In this document: piece by piece, positions 45,230 through 54,991 of the stretch
How positions within the stretch are numbered: position 1 is the stretch's first letter
Layout: the number at the start of each line of letters is the position of its first letter
Assembly: GCF_900099835.1 (NCBI RefSeq)
Contig: NZ_FNKP01000002.1
Span: 434,001-498,000, forward strand
Direction: 5' to 3'
Length of the DNA stretch: 64,000 bases
DNA from: Paraburkholderia fungorum
GTDB taxonomy: Bacteria > Pseudomonadota > Gammaproteobacteria > Burkholderiales > Burkholderiaceae
The notes under the pieces: generated by a model
What the model was told of the DNA's origin: nothing
Database searches by the model: none
The model's input: the letters and a program-made list of their open reading frames with translations, nothing else
Position numbers and translations under genes: made by a program

Positions 45230-45361
45230 ATTCTTCTCCTGTCAGGTCGGGATCGCGGGTTCTGAGTAGCAGTGGACCCGTTCCCAACCATTGTTTTCTG
45301 AATATCGAATGCGACGAACGAGGCCGGTGAGTGAGCCCCATTCGTCGCCTGCATCTGCGGA

Positions 45362-46456
45362 TTAGAAACGCGTATGCAGGCCCACGCGCGCAATGGCCTG
45401 GGTGGTGCCACTGGACGCGCCGTCCGAGCTGTTCATGCCGTTGATCTGCGCGAGGCCGCCTGAGCTTGCACGCTGATACAGGCCGAGTACATAGACGCTT
45501 GTACGCTTCGACAACGCGTAATCGACAATACCCGCGACCTGATGAGCATGGTTGTTGTCGACGACCGAGTTGCCTTTCATGTACATATACGATGCACCCG
45601 CGCTGAGTGCCGGCGTGAAGTTATAGTGCGCGCCTGCCGAACCCTGATACACCGAGCCGCCGTTCGCCGAGTTATGGACAGTGGTAAACAATGCGTTGGT
45701 GTACCACGCGCCAAACTTGTAGTGCGCGCCGACGCCCCAATTGCGCACGCTGACCTGTGGCGATCCGGCGGTGTAGTACTTGATATTCGTGTAGGCAGCG
45801 TTGGCGCCGAAAGAGGCCGCCGCGTAGTTGAGGGCGAAGCTTGTCGAGTTGCCCGCCCCAATCGAGCCTGCTACGCCGCCGAAGCCGTACATCGCGCCCG
45901 CGCTGAATCCATCGAAAATCGGCGTGACGTATTTAACCGAGCTGGCGATACGCTCACCGGCCATGCGGTCCCAGTCGAATGCACCGGTTGCATTCGACGG
46001 CAGATCGAGCTTCTGGAACGGACCTGCGCGGAAATCGTAAAAGTGGCCTGAAATTTCAGCCGGGTCATTCCCGCCGAAATACAACGAGTCTGTCATGAAG
46101 TCATACTGATTGCCCATGGTGAACTTGCCAAGGCGGTCATTGACCAGGCCCACCAGCGACGTGCGGCTGAACAGACTCGAGTTGGGCATGAATTGCCCGT
46201 TGTTGACCTGAAACTGATTCACGAGTTCGAAGATCGCTTTGGTGCCTCCGCCAAGATCTTCCGAACCTCTCATGCCCCACAGATTCGGGCCGTTCACGCC
46301 GTCGTCCATCTTGACGTTGCTCTTGCCGGACTGATTGCTCACATACGTGATGCCTGTGTCGATCATGCCAAAGAGAGTGACGCTGCCTTGAGCATGCGCC
46401 GCCGTAGCGATAAAAGTACCTGCGAGAACTGCGAGTGCAATTTGCGTCTTTTTCAT
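45362..46456 (-). CDS. Gram-negative porin (OmpC-like, Burkholderia type)
   Basis: A 364-residue outer-membrane porin. The signal peptide MKKTQIALAVLAGTFIATAAHA is followed by the classic mature start QGSVTLFGMIDTGI. Alternating beta-strand patterns run through the protein, and it ends in HTRF with the C-terminal phenylalanine needed for outer-membrane insertion. GAGATCA lies before the ATG. Its place beside the gallate genes is consistent with entry of small aromatic acids, but general porins have broad selectivity. Confidence 0.95.
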   Translation of the reverse strand: MKKTQIALAVLAGTFIATAAHAQGSVTLFGMIDTGITYVSNQSGKSNVKMDDGVNGPNLWGMRGSEDLGGGTKAIFELVNQFQVNNGQFMPNSSLFSRTSLVGLVNDRLGKFTMGNQYDFMTDSLYFGGNDPAEISGHFYDFRAGPFQKLDLPSNATGAFDWDRMAGERIASSVKYVTPIFDGFSAGAMYGFGGVAGSIGAGNSTSFALNYAAASFGANAAYTNIKYYTAGSPQVSVRNWGVGAHYKFGAWYTNALFTTVHNSANGGSVYQGSAGAHYNFTPALSAGASYMYMKGNSVVDNNHAHQVAGIVDYALSKRTSVYVLGLYQRASSGGLAQINGMNSSDGASSGTTQAIARVGLHTRF

Positions 46457-47367
46457 CGAAATGATCTCCTTCTTTTATTTAGTAATTCCAAATGATTCAG
46501 TTTGTAAATAATGAATTTTTTTCGGGCGGTCGTTGCGCGCACTGACGTCGCTTAACCGGATCACGGCCTCCCTCCAGAGGCACACGGCCCACACCGGCGG
46601 AAATCTGCTGCTGCGGTGAGTTACGTGGTCAACGCGATGAGTGCGTCGATACCACCGTAATTTGCGCTTTACCGAACGTGTGTATCGATCGTCTCCGGGT
46701 ATTTTGTTTCTCGTGCGGTGCAGCAGCGACGCTGAACGGGGTTCAATATAGTCGGCGCGATGACCGTAAGGAAGTGGCTAAAACCGTCGGAAAATCGGTC
46801 GATGTCATTCGCAGTATCACCAGAAATTCCGGGGTTTACGCGAACTACTGCGATCGCTTCAGTTGTCGGATTTTTTGGGGGTGACGCGATAGTGCGTTGA
46901 AAAATAAGCTATTTTTGTTGTGAGTACTTTGGTGACGAACCCGATTGACCCATGCGACGCGACGAAGATTTGTAAGAATGAGGACTCGACAACCGAAAGC
47001 CCGATAAATAAAAGAGAAAGCTCTTCGGGCTACTTCGCAACGTGGTTTGAAAGAGCGTTGGGTTCGCGCCACAGCGTTGTCGTCGAACGAATAAACAATA
47101 CTGTCGACTCGCGACGATAGGCATCACGCGGATGCTTTATCGCATACGCCGGATGCCGAAAAAACGTAGGAGAATTCATCGCATTGGCCTGCTGGCGCGA
47201 ACATGGCGCTGGATCAATTCCAGTGTCGTTCGCTTATGGCAAGATTCGCCAATCCTCACCGACTGCGGAGCCGTTGCGCTTTAACGTCATGGTGTCGACG
47301 CTCGCCTCGATCAACCGGTGCCACGCGATAACAGCACCGGTTCAACGCGTTTTCAAGGGAGTACGGT
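46457..47367. other. 911-base intergenic region upstream of the porin and gallate dioxygenase genes
   Basis: Divergent promoters for the porin and gallate dioxygenase must lie here. Short frames at 46678-46884 and 46845-47072 have no ribosome sites or recognisable products. I see no regulator gene. Confidence 0.5.
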
Positions 47368-48669
47368 ATGGCACGCATCATCGGCGGCATTGCCGCCTCG
47401 CATACACCCACCATCGGGTTCGCTTTCGACAAGAACAAGCGCGACGATCCTGTCTGGGCCCCCATCTTCGAAAACTTCGCGCCACTCGCCGAATGGCTTG
47501 ACGAAAAACGTCCTGACGTCATCGTCGCTATCTATAACGATCACGTCACGTCGTTTTTTTTCGATCACTACTCGGCCTTTGCGCTGGGTGTCGGACCGGA
47601 GTGGCCGGTTGCCGACGAGGGCGGCGGCGCGCGTGATCTTCCGCCAATCAAGGGGCATCCGGCACTGGCCGCCCACATTGGCAACTCGCTGATGACCGAC
47701 GAGTTCGACATGTCGTTCTTTCAGAACAAGGCGCTCGATCACGGCTGTTTTTCCCCGCTGTCCATGTTGTGCCCGCATGAGCCTGAATGGCCGGTGAAGC
47801 TGGTGCCGCTGCAAATGGGGGTGCTTCAATTGCCCATGCCCAGCGCGCGTCGCTTTTATAAGTTAGGTCAGGCACTCAGGCGCGCTATTGAAAGTTATCC
47901 GGAAGATCTGAAGGTGGCGATCCTCGCCACAGGCGGCCTTTCGCATCAGGTGCACGGAGAGCGCGCGGGCTTTAACAATACGGAATGGGATCAGCGCTTT
48001 CTGGATCTCTTTGAAAGCGATCCAGAGCAACTCGCCGACATGACGCTCGCCGAATACGCGGAACTCGGCGGCTATGAAGGTGCGGAAGTCGTCATGTGGC
48101 TGACCATGCGCGGTGCGCTGTCGGCCAACGTGATTTGCAAACATCGCAGCTATTACCTGCCGTCCATGGCGGGCATTGCGACCGCGATCTACGAAGGCGA
48201 GGCGGGTGAAGCGAAGCCTTCGATCATTGAACGCCATCGGCAGCGTATGGCGGTTCAATTGACCGACGCGGAGAAACTGGCGGGTACTTATCCCTTTTCG
48301 ATTGAAGTTGCGGTCAGGGCATTCCGCATCAACAACTACCTGCACAGTATGGTGGAGCCGGCTCATCGGGAGGCATTCGTTCGCGACCCGGAAGCCAGTT
48401 TCGAGGCAGCGGGATTATCCGCCGAAGAGCGCGATCTGATTCGCCGGCGCGACTGGCGCGCGTTGTTGCACTATGGCGTCATCTTCTTCATGCTCGAAAA
48501 ATTGGGTGCAGTGGTCGGCGCATCGAATCTTCATATCTATGCAGCGATGCGCGGGGAAACGCTCGAAGAGTTCCAGCGCACGAGAAATGCGCCAGGTGCG
48601 TTGTACTCGGTGGCGGGAAAGTCGGCAGGGAAACTCGATTGGGATGGCGCAGGGAAGGAGGAGAACTGA
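47368..48669 (+). CDS. galA: Gallate dioxygenase (fused LigB-LigA type)
   Basis: A 433-residue extradiol dioxygenase that cleaves the gallate ring to 4-oxalomesaconate. The LigB-like catalytic part comes first: H12 in ASHTPT, H59 in YNDH as iron ligands, and the acid-base histidine in ATGGLSHQVHG near 195. The LigA-like part follows from about residue 290 (DPEASFEAAGLSAEERDLI, then WRALLHYGVIFFMLEK). Fusion of the two subunits in one chain and this length are typical of GalA/DesB rather than two-subunit LigAB. GGGAG precedes the ATG. It fits with the tannase family protein, aromatic transporter, LigJ and LigK nearby. Confidence 0.92.
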   Translation: MARIIGGIAASHTPTIGFAFDKNKRDDPVWAPIFENFAPLAEWLDEKRPDVIVAIYNDHVTSFFFDHYSAFALGVGPEWPVADEGGGARDLPPIKGHPALAAHIGNSLMTDEFDMSFFQNKALDHGCFSPLSMLCPHEPEWPVKLVPLQMGVLQLPMPSARRFYKLGQALRRAIESYPEDLKVAILATGGLSHQVHGERAGFNNTEWDQRFLDLFESDPEQLADMTLAEYAELGGYEGAEVVMWLTMRGALSANVICKHRSYYLPSMAGIATAIYEGEAGEAKPSIIERHRQRMAVQLTDAEKLAGTYPFSIEVAVRAFRINNYLHSMVEPAHREAFVRDPEASFEAAGLSAEERDLIRRRDWRALLHYGVIFFMLEKLGAVVGASNLHIYAAMRGETLEEFQRTRNAPGALYSVAGKSAGKLDWDGAGKEEN

Positions 48670-48700
48670 TAACGGCGCATTTACCTCTGCAAATGGAAAA

Positions 48701-48764
48701 GCGAAATTGCCGCGATCAAGGCAATTTCGCTCGGAGAAAGCCGGCTCCCGAGAGCCGGCTTTTT
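48701..48764. terminator. Tandem hairpins forming a bidirectional terminator
   Basis: First, GCGAAATTGCC (48701-48711) pairs perfectly with GGCAATTTCGC (48720-48730). Second, AAAGCCGGCTC (48737-48747) pairs with GAGCCGGCTTT (48752-48762), followed by further Ts. The second is a strong intrinsic terminator in both directions between the converging gallate dioxygenase and tannase genes. Confidence 0.85.
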
Positions 48765-48784
48765 AATCAGCTACGACAACTGGC

Positions 48785-50563
48785 TTACGGCGCTGCGACA
48801 CCTTGCGTCTTTGCCGTATATGCCGTGTAGAAGCTTGAGCCCGCCCACGCCGGTGCCGATGCGTTGTACAGCGGGTCGCCCTGAACATAGTTGGCGCCGT
48901 TGTGCCAGTCGCCAGTGCCGGTGAACTTCGCCACTGCCGGATACGGATACACCGGGCGCGACGCCGTCACTGCATTCGACGAATCGGTCTGATACGTCAT
49001 CACCGCGTTCGGTGCCGTGCCTTGCTCGACCCAGCCCGTCACCTGTGTCACCAGGTCGATGTTTGGGAAGCCTTCGCCGCCGCCACAGTGGCCGACGCCG
49101 GGCACGAGGTACATCCGCGCGAACTGGCTCACGTTCGACTCGCCCATCGTGTTCTGCATCGCCTCGAAATAGTTGATCGTGAACAGCGGCGAGATGTGCT
49201 GGTCAGCCCAGCCGTGCCACAGGATCAGCTTGCCGCCTGCCTTCTGGAAGGCGGAAAGATCGGGGTTGGTTGCGTCGTTGAGCGGGTGATTTGCAGCCAG
49301 GAACGTCGGGTAGAAGCTTGCATCCTGATAGCCGAACGTGTCGACATTCGGCATGCTCGGTGAACCTGTGAAGATCAGGTTATAGGCGCCCGTTACGATC
49401 GAATAGCTGAACAGACCCGTGACCGGCACCGGTGCATCCGTCGAATTCGTCGTCGGCACTTCGACGCCAACCCAGTTCGCTTCCGAGCCCAGTTGCGGCG
49501 AACCTGCGAGCATGCGTTCACCCGTCGTGGCATCGACCGGTCCGCCGTAAATCTTGCTGGCGGTTGCGACTTCCGCTGCGGTCAGGCAATTGCTTGTGCT
49601 GGTCGCGCCGTTCGCGCACTGGATCGATGCCGGGTTGAAGTTACACGTGCGCGGATCGGTCAGCAGGCCGTCAGGCACGCCGGTTTGGCCACCGCACGCA
49701 GCGACGACTGCCTTGTGCAACACGAGTGCCTTGTCTGCGTAGAGCACGGCATTGCCGGTGCTGTTGCCGGTGGTGCTGTTCGATTCCACGCTCCAGCCGT
49801 GATACAGCGAGTTCTGGATCTGGAAGTGAGCAGCCGGAGCGCCCGCGACGATACCGTTGTAGTCTGCCGGATAGCGCTGTGCGGCCATCAACGCTTCGCG
49901 GCCACCGTCAGAGCAGCCGATGAAGTACGAGTACTTCTGAACCTGGCCGTAATAGGCCTTGATCAGTTTCTTCGCCGCAAGCGTCGTGATGTGCTGGCCG
50001 CGATAAGCGAAGTCAGCCTGCTTTTGCGGGTCGGTGGTCCAGCTTGAACTCTGTCCCGAGTGGCCCATATCGGTCGCTGCCGTCACGAAACCGCCGTGTT
50101 GTACCAGCGGGCAGGTGTAGCTGAAACTGAACGAGCTTTGCTGGGTCGGGTCACTCAGATTTCCGCACAGGCCGCCGCAACCCAACGCTGCAAAGCGTTG
50201 CGTGTAGGTACTGACGGGTAACGCGACTTCGAACGTGTTCGACGGAGCAAGCGTGCCTTTCACCGTACAGAAGTTGACGGTCGCGCCGTTGACGGTGGCA
50301 GCGGTGACGGTCGCGGAAGTGATGGAGCTGCCTGCGCCACCGATGTCGGTGATGTCGATCGCGGCCAGCTTCGAACAGTCGACAACCGGAGTGACAACCG
50401 ATAACGCCGCAGTAGTAGTGGTACTGGCACCACTGCTGCTGCTGACGCTACCGCCGCACGCCGCAACAATCGTGGCGCCGACGCAGACGGTGACCAGGGT
50501 CAATATCGACGCTGTGCGCGCACGGGCATGGGCGAATAACTGGCGAGGATGCAAAGCTCTCAT
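48785..50563 (-). CDS. Tannase/feruloyl esterase family lipoprotein
   Basis: A 592-residue secreted serine esterase. The N-terminus carries a signal with a lipobox ending VAAC near residue 38, so it is probably anchored in the outer membrane. The catalytic serine is in GCSDGGRE, the acid in WADQH and the histidine in GVGHCGG. The cysteines next to the serine and histidine form the CS-D-HC disulfide typical of the family. It hydrolyses galloyl or feruloyl esters of tannins and plant walls, which here would supply gallate to the dioxygenase. ATG 50563 with AGGGAGAC upstream is preferred over a frame 54 bases longer. Confidence 0.92.
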   Translation of the reverse strand: MRALHPRQLFAHARARTASILTLVTVCVGATIVAACGGSVSSSSGASTTTTAALSVVTPVVDCSKLAAIDITDIGGAGSSITSATVTAATVNGATVNFCTVKGTLAPSNTFEVALPVSTYTQRFAALGCGGLCGNLSDPTQQSSFSFSYTCPLVQHGGFVTAATDMGHSGQSSSWTTDPQKQADFAYRGQHITTLAAKKLIKAYYGQVQKYSYFIGCSDGGREALMAAQRYPADYNGIVAGAPAAHFQIQNSLYHGWSVESNSTTGNSTGNAVLYADKALVLHKAVVAACGGQTGVPDGLLTDPRTCNFNPASIQCANGATSTSNCLTAAEVATASKIYGGPVDATTGERMLAGSPQLGSEANWVGVEVPTTNSTDAPVPVTGLFSYSIVTGAYNLIFTGSPSMPNVDTFGYQDASFYPTFLAANHPLNDATNPDLSAFQKAGGKLILWHGWADQHISPLFTINYFEAMQNTMGESNVSQFARMYLVPGVGHCGGGEGFPNIDLVTQVTGWVEQGTAPNAVMTYQTDSSNAVTASRPVYPYPAVAKFTGTGDWHNGANYVQGDPLYNASAPAWAGSSFYTAYTAKTQGVAAP

Positions 50564-51834
50564 GCTTGTCTCCCTGACGTGTCTTTTGTATCGAGCATCA
50601 GAACCGCGCGTGTACATTCAGAACACATGACGTACTCGCAATGCATTGCGTATCTGGTGTTTGTTTTCATCGATTCACATCTCCTTTTTTAATACTTGGG
50701 CACTAAATAGAACAGCACTCTTGCGCAAAGCGGGCTGTGTTATGTGTTGTACGCCCGCAATGTTATTCAACATAGCTAATTGTTTTATTTGTGACTTTCT
50801 GGAAGAGGTAAGGCCAGTTAGTTCTTACCGTATGTTGGGTACAGGTATTGGGAGTGCGTCAGTGCGAGACCGATCGTCGTCTTCATGCGTGAAGTAAGTG
50901 CTTTTGTCTCCGCTCATTCTTGTGCTCTCTCAGTAGATACAGCGAACAACGCGCAGCCTCCACGTATCCATAGAAGGCCGGGGTGGCAAGGCCACCCGAA
51001 TCATGTGGCGAGTGAGCGCGCTGGCTGAGTTTTGACGCGACGTTAGCCGCGCCATGACGGCGACGAAATCCGGGGTTAACCAGAGTCGTGCGGCTTGAGA
51101 AGCGGTCGTAACTTGCTTGCAGAAACATTACGTTTCAATCGGTGTTGCTCGAAGTCCCGCAGTGCAGGGGCTTTCGCTTTATCGACCGAGGCGGATTGCG
51201 CATTTCCGCAATGGTCCTCGCTACAACACGCAATAATTTTTTTAGATGGAGAAAGAGATTGAAAGAGATTCAAATTCGTTGGGCTCGACGACCCACGCGT
51301 TGCGTGCTGTCGCGCGCCAGAAGTCATCGCTATTAGCCAACGCAGTGCCGCGTTTCGTTCCTCCCGCACGTGCCTGTCTTTGCGAGTCCGGATAAAAACT
51401 CGGGCTCGCTTACCCGTTCTATGCGACTTCGTTCGTGCGTCATCTGATTTGTTTATCGAGGTGCAATTCATCGGGCAGTCGCCGAGGCTGCTTTGGAGGG
51501 CCGACGAGGCGGCCTTCAACCTTATTTGACAGCCTTTCGGAAGGGGTTTCGCTGGTTTCGGCGGTGCTATGCGGAACAGTGAAAAGGCGGATACTTCGTC
51601 CACGCATCTGGTTAACCCGCACTTTTGGAAGCAGTGGTCGAACGGATACCTTCGGCGTCAGTTACATGAGGAAGGTAGGCGACGCACCATCGACACGACC
51701 GGCAACGGGGGCGATGAAAGTATCCAGCCTGAGGCTCCGGCCGAGGGGGACGGCACCTGCTCTTGCACTGATCGTAAGGCAAATGCCGGCTTTGGCCGCG
51801 CTACAAAACCAATGAAGGGGACAGGAGAAATCTG
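50564..51834. other. 1.27-kb intergenic region
   Basis: No convincing gene is present. Several frames up to 175 codons exist, for example 51076-51603 on the minus strand. They lack ribosome sites and domain signals and change composition abruptly. The stretch must contain the promoters of the tannase gene and the aromatic transporter operon. Confidence 0.5.
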
Positions 51835-53196
51835 ATGACGAGTGGAACAACGAGCGGTAAGAGAATCGATATCAAGGCGTTCATCGACGAGCGGCCTATC
51901 TCGGCATATCAGTGGCTACTGGTAGCGCTGTGTTTTCTGGTTGTGACCGCCGACGGCATGGACGTCGCGATCATGGGCTTTGTCGCGCCGTCCATCATTC
52001 ACGACTGGGCGATTTCGCGTCCCGCATTCGGTCTGGTGATGAGTGCCGCGCCGATCGGTCTCGTGATCGGCGCGCTGACTGCGGGCCCTGCGTCGGATCG
52101 CATCGGCCGCAAATGGGTGCTGATTACTTCGGTGTTTCTGTTTGGCGTTTTCACGATTGCGACAGCGTTCACGCAAACACCGGCCGCTATGGCGCTGCTG
52201 CGTCTGCTGACCGGAATCGGACTCGGCGCTGCCATGCCGAACTCGACGACGCTGCTGTCGGAGTACGCACCACAGCGCAAGCGCGCATTGCTGATCACCA
52301 TCATGTTCACGGGTTTCAACCTGGGTTCGGCATTGATCGGCTTTGCTGCAGGCTGGCTGATTCCGGTACACGGCTGGCGCTCGGTGCTGATTTTCGGCGG
52401 CACGCTGCCACTGGTTCTGATTCCGCTGCAAATCTGGTTGCTGCCTGAGTCGGCCCGTTTGCTCGCAGTGCGTGGCGCAACGTCAAAGCGTATTGGCGCT
52501 GTTCTGGGCCGCGTGTGCGGCGCGCGTTTTGCCGGCGACGAAGTGTTCGTTTCGAATGAACCGCCGCTGCCCACGCGCAAGCCGATTGGCGTGCTCTTCT
52601 CGCAGGGCTATAGCACGATGACTATCGCGCTGTGGGTCACGTATTTCATGGGCCTGCTGGTGATCTATCTGTTGACCGGCTGGTTGCCGACGCTGATGAA
52701 GGATGCGGGTCTGACGGTTACCGCAGCCGCCAACGTGACGGCAATGTTCCAGATTGGCGGCACGGTCGGTGCAGTCCTGGTGGGCTGGATCATGGACAAG
52801 GCTCGCCCGGCTCCGGTGATCAGTGCGGCGTATCTGGGCGGTGCATTGTGTGTGCTCGGGCTCGGCTACATCGGCGCGATGTCATCGTCGCTCGCGATGC
52901 TGGTGTTTGCCGCAGGCTTCTGCATGAGCGGTGCGCAAACCGGTTTGAACGCTTATGCGCCTGGCCGTTATCCGACCGTGGCGCGTGCCACGGGCGTGAG
53001 CTGGATGCTTGGCATGGGGCGTTTCGGCAGCATCTTTGGCTCGGCGATCGGTGGCGCGTTGCTGGGTTTGGGTTGGCAGTTCGGCGGTATTCTCGCCATG
53101 CTGGCTATTCCCGCCACGCTCGCTGCCATTGCTATTCTGGTGAGCCAGCGCGTAAGCGCCGGCGAAGCAGCGCCTCGTACGAACGCGGCACACTGA
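51835..53196 (+). CDS. MFS aromatic acid:H+ symporter (AAHS family), likely gallate transporter
   Basis: A 453-residue protein with 12 predicted membrane segments. It belongs to the aromatic acid:H+ symporter family (PcaK, BenK, GalT). The essential acidic motif DGMDVAIMGF is in segment 1, GPASDRIGRK between segments 2 and 3, and LPESARLLAV after segment 6. AGGAGA lies before the ATG. It heads a plus-strand unit with the LigJ and LigK genes, so gallate or a related acid is the likely substrate. Confidence 0.9.
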   Translation: MTSGTTSGKRIDIKAFIDERPISAYQWLLVALCFLVVTADGMDVAIMGFVAPSIIHDWAISRPAFGLVMSAAPIGLVIGALTAGPASDRIGRKWVLITSVFLFGVFTIATAFTQTPAAMALLRLLTGIGLGAAMPNSTTLLSEYAPQRKRALLITIMFTGFNLGSALIGFAAGWLIPVHGWRSVLIFGGTLPLVLIPLQIWLLPESARLLAVRGATSKRIGAVLGRVCGARFAGDEVFVSNEPPLPTRKPIGVLFSQGYSTMTIALWVTYFMGLLVIYLLTGWLPTLMKDAGLTVTAAANVTAMFQIGGTVGAVLVGWIMDKARPAPVISAAYLGGALCVLGLGYIGAMSSSLAMLVFAAGFCMSGAQTGLNAYAPGRYPTVARATGVSWMLGMGRFGSIFGSAIGGALLGLGWQFGGILAMLAIPATLAAIAILVSQRVSAGEAAPRTNAAH

Positions 53197-53265
53197 ATCA
53201 AGGCGGCGCGTGTGCGGCTTTGCCGCAGCGCGCCGCTGGTTAGATCAATTTTCTGAGGAGAGACG

Positions 53266-54291
53266 GTGATCATCGACATTCATGGCCATTACACCACTGC
53301 GCCAAAAGCGCTGGAGATGTGGCGCAACCGCCAGATTGCGGGTATCAAGAATCCGTCCGAGATGCCGAAGGCGTCCGAGTTGCAGATTAGCGATGACGAA
53401 TTGCGCGAATCGATCGAAGGCAATCAGTTGAAGCTCATGCGTGAGCGTGGCCTCGATCTGACGATCTTCAGCCCGCGTGCAAGTTTCATGGCGCATCACA
53501 TTGGCGACGCGCAGATTTCCGCTACGTGGGCCGCAATCTGTAATGAGCTTTGCTTCCGGGTCAGCCAACTCTTCCCCGATAACTTCGTTCCAGCAGCGAT
53601 GCTGCCGCAAAGTCCCGGTGTCGATACCGCCACGTGTATCCCCGAACTTGTCAAGTGCGTCGAGCAGTACGGCAATGTCGCGATCAATCTGAACCCCGAT
53701 CCGTCGGGTGGTCACTGGACCAGCCCGCCGCTGTCCGATCGCTACTGGTATCCGATCTACGAGAAGATGGTCGAGTACGACATTCCGGCTATGGTTCACG
53801 TGAGCACGAGTTGCAATGCGTGTTTCCACACCACGGGCGCGCACTATCTGAATGCTGACACCACCGCGTTCATGCAATGCCTGACATCGGATCTGTTCCG
53901 CGATTTCCCGACGTTGCGTTTCGTGATCCCGCACGGCGGCGGCGCGGTTCCTTATCACTGGGGACGTTTCCGCGGACTCGCACAGGAACTGAAAAAGCCT
54001 TTGCTGAAGGATCATCTGCTGAACAACATTTTCTTCGATACCTGTGTTTACCATCAGCCTGGTATCGATTTGCTGACGCGCGTGATCCCCGTCGACAACA
54101 TTCTGTTTGCGAGCGAAATGATCGGTGCAGTGCGCGGCATCGATCCGGAAACGGGTCACTATTTCGACGATACGAAGCGCTATATCGAAGCGGCGCATGT
54201 CGACGTGGAAGAGCGGAACAAGATTTATGAAGGAAACGCGCGGCGTGTTTATCCTCGCCTCGATGCGCTGCTTAAATCGAAGGGACATTGA
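53266..54291 (+). CDS. ligJ: 4-oxalomesaconate hydratase (LigJ type, amidohydrolase superfamily)
   Basis: A 341-residue amidohydrolase-fold hydratase that adds water to 4-oxalomesaconate, giving 4-carboxy-4-hydroxy-2-oxoadipate. Metal ligands start at H6 and H8 in IDIHGHY. Further sites are VHVSTSCN near 175-185, [14 protein letters not shown] near 223 and a glutamate in FASEM near 285, as in LigJ. The length equals LigJ, and it is unrelated to the PIG-L-type GalB of Pseudomonas putida. GTG is the start, behind GAGGAGAG. It is followed directly by the aldolase gene. Confidence 0.92.
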   Translation: MIIDIHGHYTTAPKALEMWRNRQIAGIKNPSEMPKASELQISDDELRESIEGNQLKLMRERGLDLTIFSPRASFMAHHIGDAQISATWAAICNELCFRVSQLFPDNFVPAAMLPQSPGVDTATCIPELVKCVEQYGNVAINLNPDPSGGHWTSPPLSDRYWYPIYEKMVEYDIPAMVHVSTSCNACFHTTGAHYLNADTTAFMQCLTSDLFRDFPTLRFVIPHGGGAVPYHWGRFRGLAQELKKPLLKDHLLNNIFFDTCVYHQPGIDLLTRVIPVDNILFASEMIGAVRGIDPETGHYFDDTKRYIEAAHVDVEERNKIYEGNARRVYPRLDALLKSKGH

Positions 54292-54293
54292 TC

Positions 54294-54977
54294 ATGTATG
54301 AACTTGGAGTGGTATATCGCAACATCCCGCGCGCGGATAAAGACGTTGCCGCGAAGCTCGGTGCGCTCGGGTCGGCGACTGTCCACGAAGCCATGGGGCG
54401 AGTGGGTCTGCTGAAGCCGTATATGCGTCCAATCTATGTCGGCGCGCGCGCCAGCGGCACGGCGGTCACGGTGCTGCTGCAACCCGGCGACAACTGGATG
54501 ATGCATGTCGCAGCTGAGCAGATTCAACCGGGCGACATCGTGATTGCAGGCGTGACAGCGGACTGCACCGACGGATATTTCGGTGACTTGCTGGCAACCA
54601 GTTTCAAGGCGCGGGGCGCACATGCGCTGGTTATCGATGCAGGCGTTCGCGACGTGAGCGTGCTGACCGAAATGAATTTCCCGGTCTGGAGCAAGGCGAT
54701 TTCCTCGAAGGGTACGGTCAAGGCGACACTCGGCTCGGTGAACATCCCGGTGGTTTGCGCAGGCGCGCTGGTCACGCCGGGCGATGTGGTGGTCGCGGAC
54801 GACGATGGCGTTGTGATCGTGCCGTCGACAATCGCCGCTGCCGTCCTTGAGAAAGCGGCCGCGCGCGAAGCGTTCGAAGGCGAGAAGCGTGCAAAGCTGG
54901 CGAGCGGCATACTGGGTCTGGATATGTACAACATGCGCGGACCGTTGGAAAAGGCCGGCTTGCGCTACAAGGATTGA
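54294..54977 (+). CDS. ligK: 4-carboxy-4-hydroxy-2-oxoadipate aldolase (LigK/GalC type)
   Basis: A 227-residue class II aldolase that splits 4-carboxy-4-hydroxy-2-oxoadipate into pyruvate and oxaloacetate, and usually decarboxylates oxaloacetate too. The active-site block [12 protein letters not shown] followed by DAGVRD, near residues 98-123, is characteristic of the HMG/CHA aldolase (RraA-like) family. ATG 54294, two bases after the hydratase stop, is preferred to an overlapping TTG at 54288. It is the last step of the gallate pathway in this operon. Confidence 0.93.
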   Translation: MYELGVVYRNIPRADKDVAAKLGALGSATVHEAMGRVGLLKPYMRPIYVGARASGTAVTVLLQPGDNWMMHVAAEQIQPGDIVIAGVTADCTDGYFGDLLATSFKARGAHALVIDAGVRDVSVLTEMNFPVWSKAISSKGTVKATLGSVNIPVVCAGALVTPGDVVVADDDGVVIVPSTIAAAVLEKAAAREAFEGEKRAKLASGILGLDMYNMRGPLEKAGLRYKD

Positions 54978-54991
54978 ACAGGGTGATCGAT

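Noticed and set aside
46678..47120. Short frames between the porin and gallate dioxygenase
   Set aside because: Overlapping frames on both strands with no start signals; more likely promoter DNA.
51076..51603. A 175-codon minus-strand frame in the gap before the aromatic transporter
   Set aside because: No ribosome site, no domain signal, abrupt composition changes and no neighbour logic.
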